Of a DNA stretch of 45,546 bases, positions 8,145-16,356 are shown piece by piece (position 1 is the first letter of the stretch; each line of letters begins with the position of its first letter). The DNA lies in NCBI GenBank assembly GCA_964580185.1, contig CAZOJQ010000022.1, positions 1-45,546 of the forward strand. The letters are read 5' to 3'. A program made the position numbers and the translations under genes. The notes below the pieces were generated by a model, which saw only the letters and a program-made list of their open reading frames with translations, searched no databases and was not told where the DNA came from. The stretch comes from CAYWWY01 sp964580185 (GTDB lineage: Bacteria; Thermotogota; Thermotogae; MWEM01).

Positions 8145-8815
8145 TATGAATTCCCCCTTAACCAATCATCGATTTGACGAACGAACTGGGATTCCTCTTC
8201 AAAAAGTTCTTTTAGGATTCTCTTGCATTTCTGAATTACGTTATCAATCTTTTTTGTTTTCAAACCCATCTGTTCAGACATCTCTTGATAACTGAAATGA
8301 AGCAAATACCGCTCGAAAATCAACTCTTCCTCTTCGGATAATCGGCTTTTCATCTGAGGAATGCATTTGGACAAGAGGTATTTGCGCTCCGTTTCTTCAT
8401 CACCCAAAGCAAGAGTTGTATGCATTTCGTGAAAAGAGACACTCTCATCGTCGTCATCATCCCCTTGAGAAGTATCAAAAAAATCATAGGAGTACGATTC
8501 AGACAAAACACGGTTCTTTTTCCGGTTTAAGTAAGTGATAAAGGTTTTGATTTCCGAATCAATGCTTGTCCAAGCAAACGTATTGAAATGAGTTTCCTTT
8601 CCTTCTTTGAAATAATAGACCGCTTTGAGCAATCCTACACAACCGTTTTGGATTATGTCGCTGGCTTCGGCCCAACTGCCGTAATAATTTCTCGAAATAT
8701 GAACCACCATGGGGTAATACTTTTCAACTAAAGTGTTTAATGCTTCATGAATTCCTTCTTGGGCCAATTCCACTAAAGCTTCTACTGTATGCCTCCGAAG
8801 CTGGTAACGCGTCAT
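8144..8815 (-). CDS. RNA polymerase sigma factor, sigma-H-like (sigma-70 family)
   Basis: 223 residues. Region 2 is at about residues 25-95, with the core-binding DIIQNGCVGLLKAV and the -10-recognising FNTFAWTSIDSEIKTFI segment. Region 4 is near the C terminus (LSEEEELIFERYLLHFSYQEMSEQMGL), a helix-turn-helix for the -35. The short length and absence of region 1 match the SigH/Spo0H-like group rather than the primary factor. An acidic run at about residues 115-122 links the two regions. It overlaps the transporter upstream (ATGA) and the membrane protein downstream (TAATG), so all three are translationally coupled. Its regulon cannot be deduced here. Confidence 0.88.
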   Translation of the reverse strand: MTRYQLRRHTVEALVELAQEGIHEALNTLVEKYYPMVVHISRNYYGSWAEASDIIQNGCVGLLKAVYYFKEGKETHFNTFAWTSIDSEIKTFITYLNRKKNRVLSESYSYDFFDTSQGDDDDDESVSFHEMHTTLALGDEETERKYLLSKCIPQMKSRLSEEEELIFERYLLHFSYQEMSEQMGLKTKKIDNVIQKCKRILKELFEEESQFVRQIDDWLRGNS

Positions 8816-9708
8816 ATCAATCGAGCCTTCCCTTTTTTATTGCTCTCACAAACCATGAGACCCAGAATGACCAAAGATCCTCCGATTATGGTAAACAAAG
8901 AAGGCATTTGATTCAGGATAACGGCTTCAAAAAAAGCCGTGATCACTGGCATCAGATAGATCGCGTTTGTTGTGGATTGAGGACCGATGTGACGAATCGC
9001 CAGATTCCAAAAGACATATCCCAAGCTGGAACAGCAAACACCCAAAAAAAGCAACCCCAAAATCGAGGAAAGCGAAGGAACAAGGGTTTGCAGGGGTGGT
9101 TGAACAACGAGCATTTCTCCGACAGAAAAAGGTATTAGGAAAATCATCCCCCAGAAAGTAACTTCTCTTGTGACCGCAATTGTGTTCAAAGACTCTCTTT
9201 TTTTTTGATCCGGATGAGTGTTAATTATGTGAAACGTATACAGAATCCATGCAAAACAAGCGCCAAACATCAGAAGGTCGCCAAGTGGATGAACGCCTAA
9301 AGTGAGTTGACCATTGGTGATCACAATCCCTACCCCCAAAAAAGCAATACACCCTCCAATCCACTGTCCTCTTCGAATTTTGGTTTTTCCGAAGATCCAA
9401 AAGAAAATCATATGCATAACAGGAATCAAGCTAATTATCAATACAGCATTAGTTGGAGACGTAAGAGAAATCCCCAAGTTTTCGAATAGAAAGTATAAGG
9501 TGATACCCCATAAACCTGCCCAAAGAACGCTCGATTTTCTGGCTCCGGAAGGTTTGCGTTGGATGAGGAAAAGAACAGAGTAGGCGATGCCAAAACGGAT
9601 CGCTGCGACAAAAACTGGCGGGTATTGAGCGATCACTACTTTTGTTGCAACGAACGAACCCCCCCAGAAGATGGCTGTAAGCCATACCAATAATCGATAC
9701 TTCAACAT
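8812..9708 (-). CDS. EamA/DMT-family transporter
   Basis: 298-residue integral membrane protein with about ten hydrophobic helices arranged as two EamA repeats. The first starts WLTAIFWGGSFVATK and the second WILYTFHIINTH. Such proteins usually export or import small metabolites such as amino acids or purines; the substrate is unknown. The ATG at 9708 is preceded by GGAGG only 2 nt away. A TTG at 9717 in the same frame is possible and would add three residues, so the start is uncertain. The gene begins about 30 bp after the rnpB 3' end and has no clear promoter of its own. Confidence 0.88.
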   Translation of the reverse strand: MLKYRLLVWLTAIFWGGSFVATKVVIAQYPPVFVAAIRFGIAYSVLFLIQRKPSGARKSSVLWAGLWGITLYFLFENLGISLTSPTNAVLIISLIPVMHMIFFWIFGKTKIRRGQWIGGCIAFLGVGIVITNGQLTLGVHPLGDLLMFGACFAWILYTFHIINTHPDQKKRESLNTIAVTREVTFWGMIFLIPFSVGEMLVVQPPLQTLVPSLSSILGLLFLGVCCSSLGYVFWNLAIRHIGPQSTTNAIYLMPVITAFFEAVILNQMPSLFTIIGGSLVILGLMVCESNKKGKARLI

Positions 9709-9729
9709 GGCCTCCAAAATGCCTGTATT

Positions 9730-9748
9730 AAAAAAAGGATAGCGGGAC
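9730..9748 (-). terminator. rnpB 3' end with T tract
   Basis: On the minus strand the 3' half of the rnpB P1 helix is followed within a few bases by seven T (plus-strand A run 9730-9736). No separate GC hairpin is seen, so the closing helices of the RNA may serve as the terminator stem. Some read-through would be needed to express the transporter-sigma operon. Confidence 0.45.
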
Positions 9749-10046
9749 GATAAGCCGGATTCTGTCGTTGGGTGGTTATTTCTCTTTGCGGTCTACCCGA
9801 AAAGGATTCGACGGGCCGTCTGATGACCTTTTCTGCTTGACCTTGCTCCAGGTGGGGGTTACCAAGCCAGAAGATTACTCTCCTGCTGGTGAGCTCTTAC
9901 CTCACCGTTCCATCCTTGCCCTGAATAGGCGGTTTTCATTTCTATGGCCCTTACCAAGGGTTCCCCCTCCCGGGTGTTACCCGGCACCCTGCCCTAGGAG
10001 TCCGGACTTTCCTCAGGAAAAAACCCGCAACCACCTGTCCCGCTAT
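9739..10046 (-). ncRNA. rnpB: RNase P RNA, compact bacterial A type
   Basis: Catalytic RNA that matures tRNA 5' ends. On the minus strand it has the universal GAGGAAAGTCCGGACTCC near the 5' end, AACCGCC, the GGTAAGAGCTCACC P8 region, TGGAGCAAGGTCAAG, and ACAGAATCCGGCTTAT near the 3' end. The P1 helix is a perfect 10 bp (10037-10046 with 9739-9748). P2 is GGUGGUU with AACCACC. At about 308 nt it is short: P3 and P12 are small, and the P18 hairpin normally between P15 and the P2 3' strand appears missing. The 5' end is set by P1; the mature end may extend a few bases upstream. Confidence 0.96.
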
Positions 10047-10063
10047 TTTCCTTTTTCCGATCA

Positions 10064-10093
10064 ATTATACCAAATATCACGCTGAGTTGTATC
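10064..10093 (-). promoter_or_regulatory. Promoter of rnpB
   Basis: Minus-strand TATAAT (10064-10069) preceded by TGG in the extended -10 arrangement, with a partial -35 GATACA (10088-10093) 18 bp upstream. The expected start falls about 10 bp before the P1 helix. Confidence 0.7.
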
Positions 10094-10127
10094 CTATGAA
10101 ATGGGAATCCGCTCGATTTTGATTCGA

Positions 10128-10156
10128 TTGACCCATCGGCTATTCCATGGTACAAT
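10128..10156 (+). promoter_or_regulatory. Promoter of the six-gene operon 10194-16341
   Basis: TTGACC (10128-10133), 17 bp, TACAAT (10151-10156), with extended -10 TG at 10148-10149. It lies 37 bp before the first ATG and is divergent from the rnpB promoter. No other promoter-like gap is evident until the end of the operon. Confidence 0.75.
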
Positions 10157-10193
10157 ACCCATTGAATCCTGAACGAGAAAAGAGGGCGGAAAG

Positions 10194-10598
10194 ATGCAAG
10201 TATCCTTAGATCAGCTTTTAAGTATTATGATGTCTCGAATGGAAATCCTCGAGCAATCAGTGGAAGAACTCAGAATCCGTACAAATGTATTGGGAATTGT
10301 TCTTCGAAGAAAAGGATCTTTTACCAAAGAGGAGCTTTATGATGCAGTACAGGAACATATGTTCGCCTTGCAGAGAATCAGCGAAAAAAAGCAAAGCGTT
10401 CCAATGGAAGCCATGCAGCTAATGACCGACCAGTTGTGGAATTGGTACACGAGCAATGTAGAAGAGATTCGGAAAGATATGGAACGATTTGAAAGAGAAA
10501 TGAATGAAACGATCCAGAATTCTGGTTCTGAACCAAACCAAAGAATTCAAATCGCTTCTGGACCAATTCCCGATTTAAAAAGTATCCGAAAGCGATAA
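10194..10598 (+). CDS. Small coiled-coil protein of unknown function
   Basis: 134 residues, no recognised family, no signal peptide or membrane segment. Residues about 5-35 (repeated Leu/Ile/Met with Glu and Arg) and about 80-110 (EEIRKDMERFEREM) look like amphipathic helices able to form coiled coils. A middle stretch KGSFTKEELYDAVQEH resembles a small helical DNA- or protein-binding segment but proves nothing. It is the first gene after the promoter and its TAA overlaps the ABC ATPase ATG (TAATG), so the two are almost certainly made together. It could be a partner or regulator of the ATPase. Confidence 0.7.
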   Translation: MQVSLDQLLSIMMSRMEILEQSVEELRIRTNVLGIVLRRKGSFTKEELYDAVQEHMFALQRISEKKQSVPMEAMQLMTDQLWNWYTSNVEEIRKDMERFEREMNETIQNSGSEPNQRIQIASGPIPDLKSIRKR

Positions 10599-11524
10599 TG
10601 TCTTCCGTAATTGAGGTTCGTCAATGCTCGAAATGGTATCGAAAGATCAGAGCCTTGGATCATGTTTCCTTTGAGGTATACCCTGGAGAGATATTTGGTC
10701 TTGTTGGTCCCAACGGGGCAGGGAAAACGACACTCGTCCGGATATTAACCACTTTGCTACAGCCAAGCACTGGTACGATATCTGTATTGGGAAAAGATAT
10801 CCGATATCAGCATAAGGAAATTCGGAAAGAAATCGGATATGTGCCTTCCAATCCAGTTGTATACAAACACCTTTCCGCTTGGGAAAACTTGATTCTCTTC
10901 AGTAGTTTGCATTGCATTCCTTCTCGTAATGCCTGTTCTCGTATTGAAACCCTACTAAAAGCGTTTGATTTATGGAGATGGAGGAATGAGAAGGTAAAGA
11001 ACTTCTCATCGGGAATGATCCAAAAGGTAAACATCATCCGTGGCATTCTCCACCAACCGAAAGTGCTGATTCTCGACGAACCAACGACCGGATTAGACCC
11101 GATTTCCCGGAGAGTCGTGCGCGATTTCATCATTGAAACTCACCAAAAAGGGACAACGGTCATTTTTACAACGCATGTTATGTGGGAAGTGGAAGAAATT
11201 TGCCATCGGATCGGTATTATGAATCAGGGTCGTTTTGTCGGCCTCAACACCATGGATCAGTTTTATCATGACTATTTCAAGTTAATGCAGTTTTGTGAAC
11301 TGAGAATTCGAATGCCCATTTCTTCAGAGTTGGCTGGACAAATCAACAACTTACCATATGTTCAATCCATAAATAAGGGGCTGCATGATTTCGTCATACG
11401 CATTAACCAAGAAACAGATCCCGAGTTGCTCGTTCAGTTTCTTCATGATGCAAATATCCCTTTGCGTTCCCTAGAATGGATGAAACCTTCTCTTGAGGAG
11501 ATTTTTATCCAACGAACATCCTAA
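10598..11524 (+). CDS. ABC transporter ATP-binding protein, ABC-2/NatA type
   Basis: 308 residues. Walker A GPNGAGKT is at 37-44, the signature appears as FSSGMIQKV, followed by Walker B VLILDEPTTGLDP and the switch histidine in FTTHVMWE. Residues about 225-308 form the C-terminal extension common in NatA/CcmA-like subunits of ABC-2 exporters. The second signature residue is Ser where LSGG is usual, which is tolerated in this group. A permease gene would be expected next but none is present in this operon. The ATPase either works with a permease encoded elsewhere or with the unusual membrane proteins downstream. The latter is only a hypothesis. Confidence 0.92.
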   Translation: MSSVIEVRQCSKWYRKIRALDHVSFEVYPGEIFGLVGPNGAGKTTLVRILTTLLQPSTGTISVLGKDIRYQHKEIRKEIGYVPSNPVVYKHLSAWENLILFSSLHCIPSRNACSRIETLLKAFDLWRWRNEKVKNFSSGMIQKVNIIRGILHQPKVLILDEPTTGLDPISRRVVRDFIIETHQKGTTVIFTTHVMWEVEEICHRIGIMNQGRFVGLNTMDQFYHDYFKLMQFCELRIRMPISSELAGQINNLPYVQSINKGLHDFVIRINQETDPELLVQFLHDANIPLRSLEWMKPSLEEIFIQRTS

Positions 11525-11565
11525 ATTGAAGAAAAATGTTCCATACATATTAGGAGGTGAAAAGT

Positions 11566-13089
11566 ATGAAGAAGGCTTTGGTAGTATTTTGTTTCCTCAT
11601 GGTTATTGCGACCTTTCTCTTTTCGTCCGTGCTCGATTTTATCCCAAGAGACGCTTCAGCCGTTTTTGTTTCGAGAGATAATGCAACGAACTACGAAAAT
11701 GTAAAAAAGGTGGGCGTATTTGGGTTTCTTTTGCGTGACTTAGGGATCGAAGGGTTAATTTCGATGCAGGTGGAAACTTTGAAGTATGTGGATCAGACCT
11801 TTGTACCTGATCACTTTTGGGCCTTAATTGAAGGGGATATTGCCTTTTTTGCGAAAGGAACATTCGATGTTTCCGCTCTAGAAAGCCTTGCTATGATGGG
11901 CGATTCCGCGTTATTTATGGATGAAACGGAAATGTTGGACACTGTTCAGTCTTTGGGGCAAGATATGGAAGCGTGTCTGATAATCAGACCGACCATTGAA
12001 CCGCAGAAAGCTTTGAATGCCGTGAATAAACTGCTTGGAATGAACATCTCCTTTGGAGTTCCCATAGAAGACCTTGGAATCACGCTGCTCCAAGAAGGCA
12101 ATTATATCCTGATCCCGACAAACCAGGATGCGTATATTTCTGCTATGAACGCTCAGCGGGACTCAATTCGCAATGATCCCATTTTCGCTAAACTATGGGC
12201 TGAACCCAATTGGATGATCGGATACTTCCCCCAAGGCCTTTCCATGGACCAATTGTCGGGTATGATAACAGATATCCTTCCTTCTGATTTGATTGAACAA
12301 TCAGCTACAATGGAATACTCGTGGTTTACAGGGAGAATCGACGAAGTAAACTCGTTGGTGTTCACGGGGTTCAATAAGTATGATTATCATGACCCCCTTT
12401 TGAAAGAGATTATTGTTTCTGGGGGTGTGAATATTCGTGATTGGTCAAGAACAATCCACACCCCGGGTGTATTGGTAGCAGGGATAAAGCTTTCCCAATT
12501 GGACCGTTTGATTTCGTATTATGGAGATTCTGCCAAGCAAGCGATGGAAGAAATGAAAGATTTTCTTTTTATGGAAGATGAGGAGTTTGGGATGCTCACC
12601 AATATGATCCATGAAATCATCCAGACCATCAACGGAGAGTTTCTCATGAGCGGCGATCTTGTGATGCAGGGTTTTGATTTTGGGTTTGACTTCCATCTGT
12701 TGGCAGGTCTGAAAAACCAACAAGGGATGAAGAGCCTTCTTAAAGAACTAAGTGTACCATTAACTTCTGCATATGGAGTGGACTTTTTTCTTATCGATGA
12801 TGAAGAAATTCCGATCTACTTAATCATCAGCGAGTATGGCGTTGCTTTGACTTCTTTATCACCTGCGAGTTATATGCAGAATCTTTCCAAATCGACGCCA
12901 CTCTATGAACGGATTCAATTTCGACAAAAAGTGGATCGATATGGGTATAATGCCGGATATTCCTTTGCCTTCGTTGATATTGGGGAGTTGTTGACCAATC
13001 TTTTGGGCCTTCCTTTCCCTTCGTCAATGTATAGCCAAATTGGTGTGGATGCCGAGGGAAATGCCCATTTTATGACTGTCATTAGATAA
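11566..13089 (+). CDS. Exported DUF3352-like protein
   Basis: 507 residues. Residues 1 to about 25 form a signal peptide or membrane anchor (MKKALVVFCFLMVIATFLF), then LDFIPRDASAVFVSRDN, which resembles the opening of DUF3352-type exported proteins of unknown role. The rest is a mixed alpha/beta ectodomain without recognisable catalytic motifs, and no lipobox cysteine is seen. The ATG at 11566 is 8 nt from a perfect AGGAGG; a GTG nine bases earlier in frame lies inside that motif. It ends 2 bp before the next gene, which has no ribosome-binding site of its own and so probably depends on coupling. Assignment to DUF3352 is by impression and needs a profile search. Confidence 0.75.
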   Translation: MKKALVVFCFLMVIATFLFSSVLDFIPRDASAVFVSRDNATNYENVKKVGVFGFLLRDLGIEGLISMQVETLKYVDQTFVPDHFWALIEGDIAFFAKGTFDVSALESLAMMGDSALFMDETEMLDTVQSLGQDMEACLIIRPTIEPQKALNAVNKLLGMNISFGVPIEDLGITLLQEGNYILIPTNQDAYISAMNAQRDSIRNDPIFAKLWAEPNWMIGYFPQGLSMDQLSGMITDILPSDLIEQSATMEYSWFTGRIDEVNSLVFTGFNKYDYHDPLLKEIIVSGGVNIRDWSRTIHTPGVLVAGIKLSQLDRLISYYGDSAKQAMEEMKDFLFMEDEEFGMLTNMIHEIIQTINGEFLMSGDLVMQGFDFGFDFHLLAGLKNQQGMKSLLKELSVPLTSAYGVDFFLIDDEEIPIYLIISEYGVALTSLSPASYMQNLSKSTPLYERIQFRQKVDRYGYNAGYSFAFVDIGELLTNLLGLPFPSSMYSQIGVDAEGNAHFMTVIR

Positions 13090-13091
13090 TA

Positions 13092-13796
13092 ATGGAATCC
13101 ATTGTACTTTGGGGTTTGGGTTTTTGCACCGCTTTTGCCCTACTCCTTTCCAAACAGCTGCATTCTGGGATTTTGCTGTTTGGTTTGTTTGGTTTGTTTG
13201 TTGCTGGAGCCTACCTTTTTATGGGGGCTCCAGATGTTTCTTTCACTTCAATGGCTTTAGGAGCAGCCTTGACTACGTTTGTCTACTTAGTTGCAATAAA
13301 AAAAGCGGGGGTTCTGCACGTATACTATGTTCCAACAGATAATATGATCTTTGCTCACCCCACGATCGGGCTAACAGGGTTCGAATACGAGTTACTTCGA
13401 GGATTCGCCGCTCAACAGCATCTAGAGCTTGAGTTTCATGAGATGGATTCATTCAAAGAACTTTCAGATAAACCCCCTCAAACTGGAGTTTTTTCCTGCG
13501 GAATGACAAATGAACACGCAAGCCGATTCTTTTCCAAACAACATGTAATCGTCCCATATTTACCCACTCGCATTTTTTCGCTTCCAAATGGCCAAAAAAT
13601 TGATCTTGTTCGGTTGAAAAGTCTTTTGGTTCGGAACAGGCTAAAAGACGGCGAACCCAAACCCCTGAGTGAGGATACTTATGTCTTTGTATTCGAACCG
13701 TCTTCTATTGATTTGGGGAAAAGCTTCGAAGCATATATCAAACAAGTGCAGAATACAGACGAGTGGAATGCTTTGGTCAAGAGGCACTTGGGATGA
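13092..13796 (+). CDS. MbhD/DUF4040-like membrane domain fused to a substrate-binding-like domain
   Basis: 234 residues. Residues 1 to about 72 are two to three membrane helices carrying GAPDVSFTSMALGAAL, the hallmark of the MbhD/DUF4040 subunit of Mrp antiporters and membrane-bound hydrogenases. From about residue 75 the sequence changes to a soluble domain resembling a shortened SBP_bac_3 periplasmic-binding protein: HVYYVPTDN, then LTGFEYELLRGFAAQQHLE, then FFSKQHVIVPY, ending in DEWNALVKRHLG, as such domains end. The arrangement suggests an ion-translocating subunit with an extracytoplasmic ligand-binding lobe. There is no ribosome-binding site; the ATG follows the upstream stop by 2 bp. 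The end overlaps the next gene as ATGA. The MbhD part is firmer than the binding-domain assignment. Confidence 0.78.
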   Translation: MESIVLWGLGFCTAFALLLSKQLHSGILLFGLFGLFVAGAYLFMGAPDVSFTSMALGAALTTFVYLVAIKKAGVLHVYYVPTDNMIFAHPTIGLTGFEYELLRGFAAQQHLELEFHEMDSFKELSDKPPQTGVFSCGMTNEHASRFFSKQHVIVPYLPTRIFSLPNGQKIDLVRLKSLLVRNRLKDGEPKPLSEDTYVFVFEPSSIDLGKSFEAYIKQVQNTDEWNALVKRHLG

Positions 13797-14518
13797 AACG
13801 GATCGCTCCAATTCTTGCATTGGTCTCGCTATCTGTTTTATTTATTCTTATCGTTCGAGAAATGAGTATGCCCGCCTCAACGTTTCGGCCCGATTACATT
13901 AGTCATTTACTCGAAGAAAGTGGCGCTTTGAATTCGGTAACCGCGATTTATCTGGACTATCGGGTATATGATACATTATTTGAGATTACGGTTTTTTTTA
14001 TTGCTGCTTTCGGCGTTAGCTTGTTCCTTGGTAACTTACCGATTACCCATGAAGAGGTAGAAGAAACCGACGCGAACCTTTTCCTCATTCAAGAAGGGTT
14101 ATCCTTTCGATTGCGGACCGCAAGCAATATTATCTTCCTCCTTGCTCAGTTATTCGGAATCTATGTGATGATAACAGGGCACCTGGGACCAGGAGGCGGA
14201 TTTGTCGGAGGGGTCATTTCTGGTACCGGCATCCTGGTTTTAGTCGGTTCAAAAAAACTGGAAGAAGTTCGTGCCGATTTCCAAAGACTGTATATTCATA
14301 CTGCCGAACGGTTTATCATCTTTGCAATCCCCTTCATGGGGATTCTTGGGTATTTATTCACGGGAACCGTATATGGACGATTTCTTCCTTTGGGTGAAGC
14401 AGGGACTATTTTTTCGGGAGCTGTCATTCCGATCATGAATGTCTTAATCGGGTTCAAAGTTTTAGCAGGAACTTGGTCCATCCTCTATCATTTTGTTCAA
14501 CATAGAGGGTCTATATAG
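13793..14518 (+). CDS. MbhE-MnhB fusion, Na+/H+ antiporter MnhB-type subunit
   Basis: 241 residues. The first half has one N-terminal helix and the MbhE-type motif NSVTAIYLDYRVYDTLFE. The second half (from about residue 100) is an MnhB domain of four helices with the conserved GHLGPGGGFVGG and LGEAGTIFSGAVIP. In Mrp antiporters these parts belong to the C terminus of MrpA and to MrpB. The start ATG overlaps the previous stop, and the longer GTG frame would lie inside the previous gene. No MnhC, D, E, F, G or NuoL-like subunit is in the window, so the module is either served by genes elsewhere or has a role apart from the antiporter. Confidence 0.88.
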   Translation: MKRIAPILALVSLSVLFILIVREMSMPASTFRPDYISHLLEESGALNSVTAIYLDYRVYDTLFEITVFFIAAFGVSLFLGNLPITHEEVEETDANLFLIQEGLSFRLRTASNIIFLLAQLFGIYVMITGHLGPGGGFVGGVISGTGILVLVGSKKLEEVRADFQRLYIHTAERFIIFAIPFMGILGYLFTGTVYGRFLPLGEAGTIFSGAVIPIMNVLIGFKVLAGTWSILYHFVQHRGSI

Positions 14519-16341
14519 TGCTCCGTTCCAGAATGTTGCGGATTATATTCATATGCCTTCTTTTTCCTTTCTCCAATCCGATTTTATTCTCCGAGTTACT
14601 TGTTTCTGAACGACCCGTTGCTTCGGATCTTTCTGCAGACGGAATAACCATTTCCGATTTTGGGTATACATATTTGAACCAATTCATATCGCTTGAAAAA
14701 GAATGGTCACTAGTGCCCTGGATCAACATTTCCTATGATGGCCCTTCTTCTCTTGAACGCCATGTGCTTGAGAGTATTGAAGCATTCAGTATCGTAAGAG
14801 ATCCCGAAGGTGACCCTCTTAGCATACAGATTCGACATTTGGAGAATCAACTGATCTCTGTAGTGATCCGTTTCCGGAATGGTTCTTTTGATAACCATCA
14901 TCAGCTTTTTTCGGTTTCCGAACTCTCTCAATGGTTGGAAAAACAATGGAATAGACTCTTTTCCCCAATCCAGTCAGATGATTTTCCTCGGATTATCTTT
15001 GTTTCTAATCGTGAGTCATTCTTTTTGCCGGAATCCCAGATCGCATCAAGGACTCCCCATTTCAGCATTTACTTGCATTTCGGTCCTCTTCTTCTTGTCC
15101 AGAAAAGAGGAGGAGAGCAAATGGAATACTCGCTTCCTTTCAAACCGATTATCTACCTCCAGCAAGCAAGACCTTCCATGTATCGCGTGCAGATCGAATC
15201 AAAGCCATCTGGTCTTCCTGTTGCAATTGGCGGTCAGAAAGGGACAACTCCCTTTCATGGTGAACTTGAAGAAGGCGTTCACCAGTTAAAAATCGCCAAC
15301 TACCTTCATTATGTTCTTATCACTCAAGATACCCTTCTTTCTTATGATTTATCTCAAACTCAAGGAATTCTTATCATAGAATCGGCAATCCCCATCTCAG
15401 TTTCTTTTCTCCCACATCCTTCTGAACTTCCGGTTGTGCAAGAACCCCAACAGAAATGGGAATGGTCATTGGTTCCAGGAGAATACGCTTTGATCGCAAC
15501 AGCAGAGGGATACCAGGATCAGGAAATTCATGTTGTTATAGAACCCGAAGCAGAAATTCGACGTTCTATTTATATGAAGGGAATTCCAGGAACGCTTTCC
15601 TCTGAATACCTACTTCCGTCGGTTTTTTCAAAAATCGCGCTCTATGAAGACTGGACAATAGTTTCAACACAGGATCAAACCTTTTTCTTTTCTCCCAAAG
15701 ATTCTCAACCAAGCTTTATCTGGAGCGAAGGTTTTTTGGGAGGATGGCAGGGTGGCTGGGTGCTGAGACAATCTCTGTTTGACTTTGCGTTTGAAAAACA
15801 ACAGGATTTTTCGTTTCCGATCTGTGCAGCATATGAAAGCCCAAATGGGCTGATTGTTCACACATCAGACGGAATGGTTCGCGCTTTTCACTCGAAGAAT
15901 CATTTGCTTATGTGGGAAAGAAAAGTTGATTATGTACCCATTGCATATCAGAATCTAAGGAATTTTGCGGTTATCCTGACCAGTTTTTCCGAGTTGATTA
16001 TTGTGAACATCGGAACTGGGTACTCCGAACTCCTCCGACAAAGAATACCGGGAAATGATCAGTTCTACCTCATCGCTACCGATCAAGAAGAAGCAAACCG
16101 ATTAACCCTTTATTTCCCGCGTACCCAATTGCAAGCAGAAATATATCTATCTCATCAACGATTAGTTCTATCTCAAGCGCCTACCCCATTTTCTTTTCCT
16201 AATCGATTGGAAAGCGCTCATTTATGGTTGGATGGACTCCTATTCCGTACCTTCGACGAAAACCCCATTGCGTTTTTCCGAACAGAAGAGAAAGTAGGAG
16301 TCCTTTTTCCCAAGAAGGTTCAAGTTTTCTTTGCCCCGTAA
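14518..16341 (+). CDS. Exported PEGA-domain protein, probable C-terminal beta-propeller
   Basis: 607 residues. A hydrophobic N terminus (MLRIIFICLLFPFSNPIL within the first 23 residues) acts as signal peptide. Residues about 222-262 match a PEGA domain (VQIESKPSGLPVAIGG, then GTTPFHGELEEGVHQL), a small surface-exposed beta domain. A second, weaker PEGA-like segment follows at about 315-350 (WSLVPGEYALIATAEGYQD). From about 375 to the end, short repeats such as YESPNGLIVHTSDGMVRAF suggest a degenerate beta-propeller. The GTG start shares a base with the upstream stop (TAGTG); the ATG at 14533 is an alternative. It is the last gene of the operon and meets rdgB tail to tail with only 15 bp between them. 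Confidence 0.75.
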   Translation: MLRSRMLRIIFICLLFPFSNPILFSELLVSERPVASDLSADGITISDFGYTYLNQFISLEKEWSLVPWINISYDGPSSLERHVLESIEAFSIVRDPEGDPLSIQIRHLENQLISVVIRFRNGSFDNHHQLFSVSELSQWLEKQWNRLFSPIQSDDFPRIIFVSNRESFFLPESQIASRTPHFSIYLHFGPLLLVQKRGGEQMEYSLPFKPIIYLQQARPSMYRVQIESKPSGLPVAIGGQKGTTPFHGELEEGVHQLKIANYLHYVLITQDTLLSYDLSQTQGILIIESAIPISVSFLPHPSELPVVQEPQQKWEWSLVPGEYALIATAEGYQDQEIHVVIEPEAEIRRSIYMKGIPGTLSSEYLLPSVFSKIALYEDWTIVSTQDQTFFFSPKDSQPSFIWSEGFLGGWQGGWVLRQSLFDFAFEKQQDFSFPICAAYESPNGLIVHTSDGMVRAFHSKNHLLMWERKVDYVPIAYQNLRNFAVILTSFSELIIVNIGTGYSELLRQRIPGNDQFYLIATDQEEANRLTLYFPRTQLQAEIYLSHQRLVLSQAPTPFSFPNRLESAHLWLDGLLFRTFDENPIAFFRTEEKVGVLFPKKVQVFFAP

Positions 16342-16356
16342 AGACTCGTGTTCTAA

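Noticed and set aside
9768..10085. 105-codon plus-strand frame
   Set aside because: Antisense to the RNase P RNA gene, whose conserved sequence explains the region.
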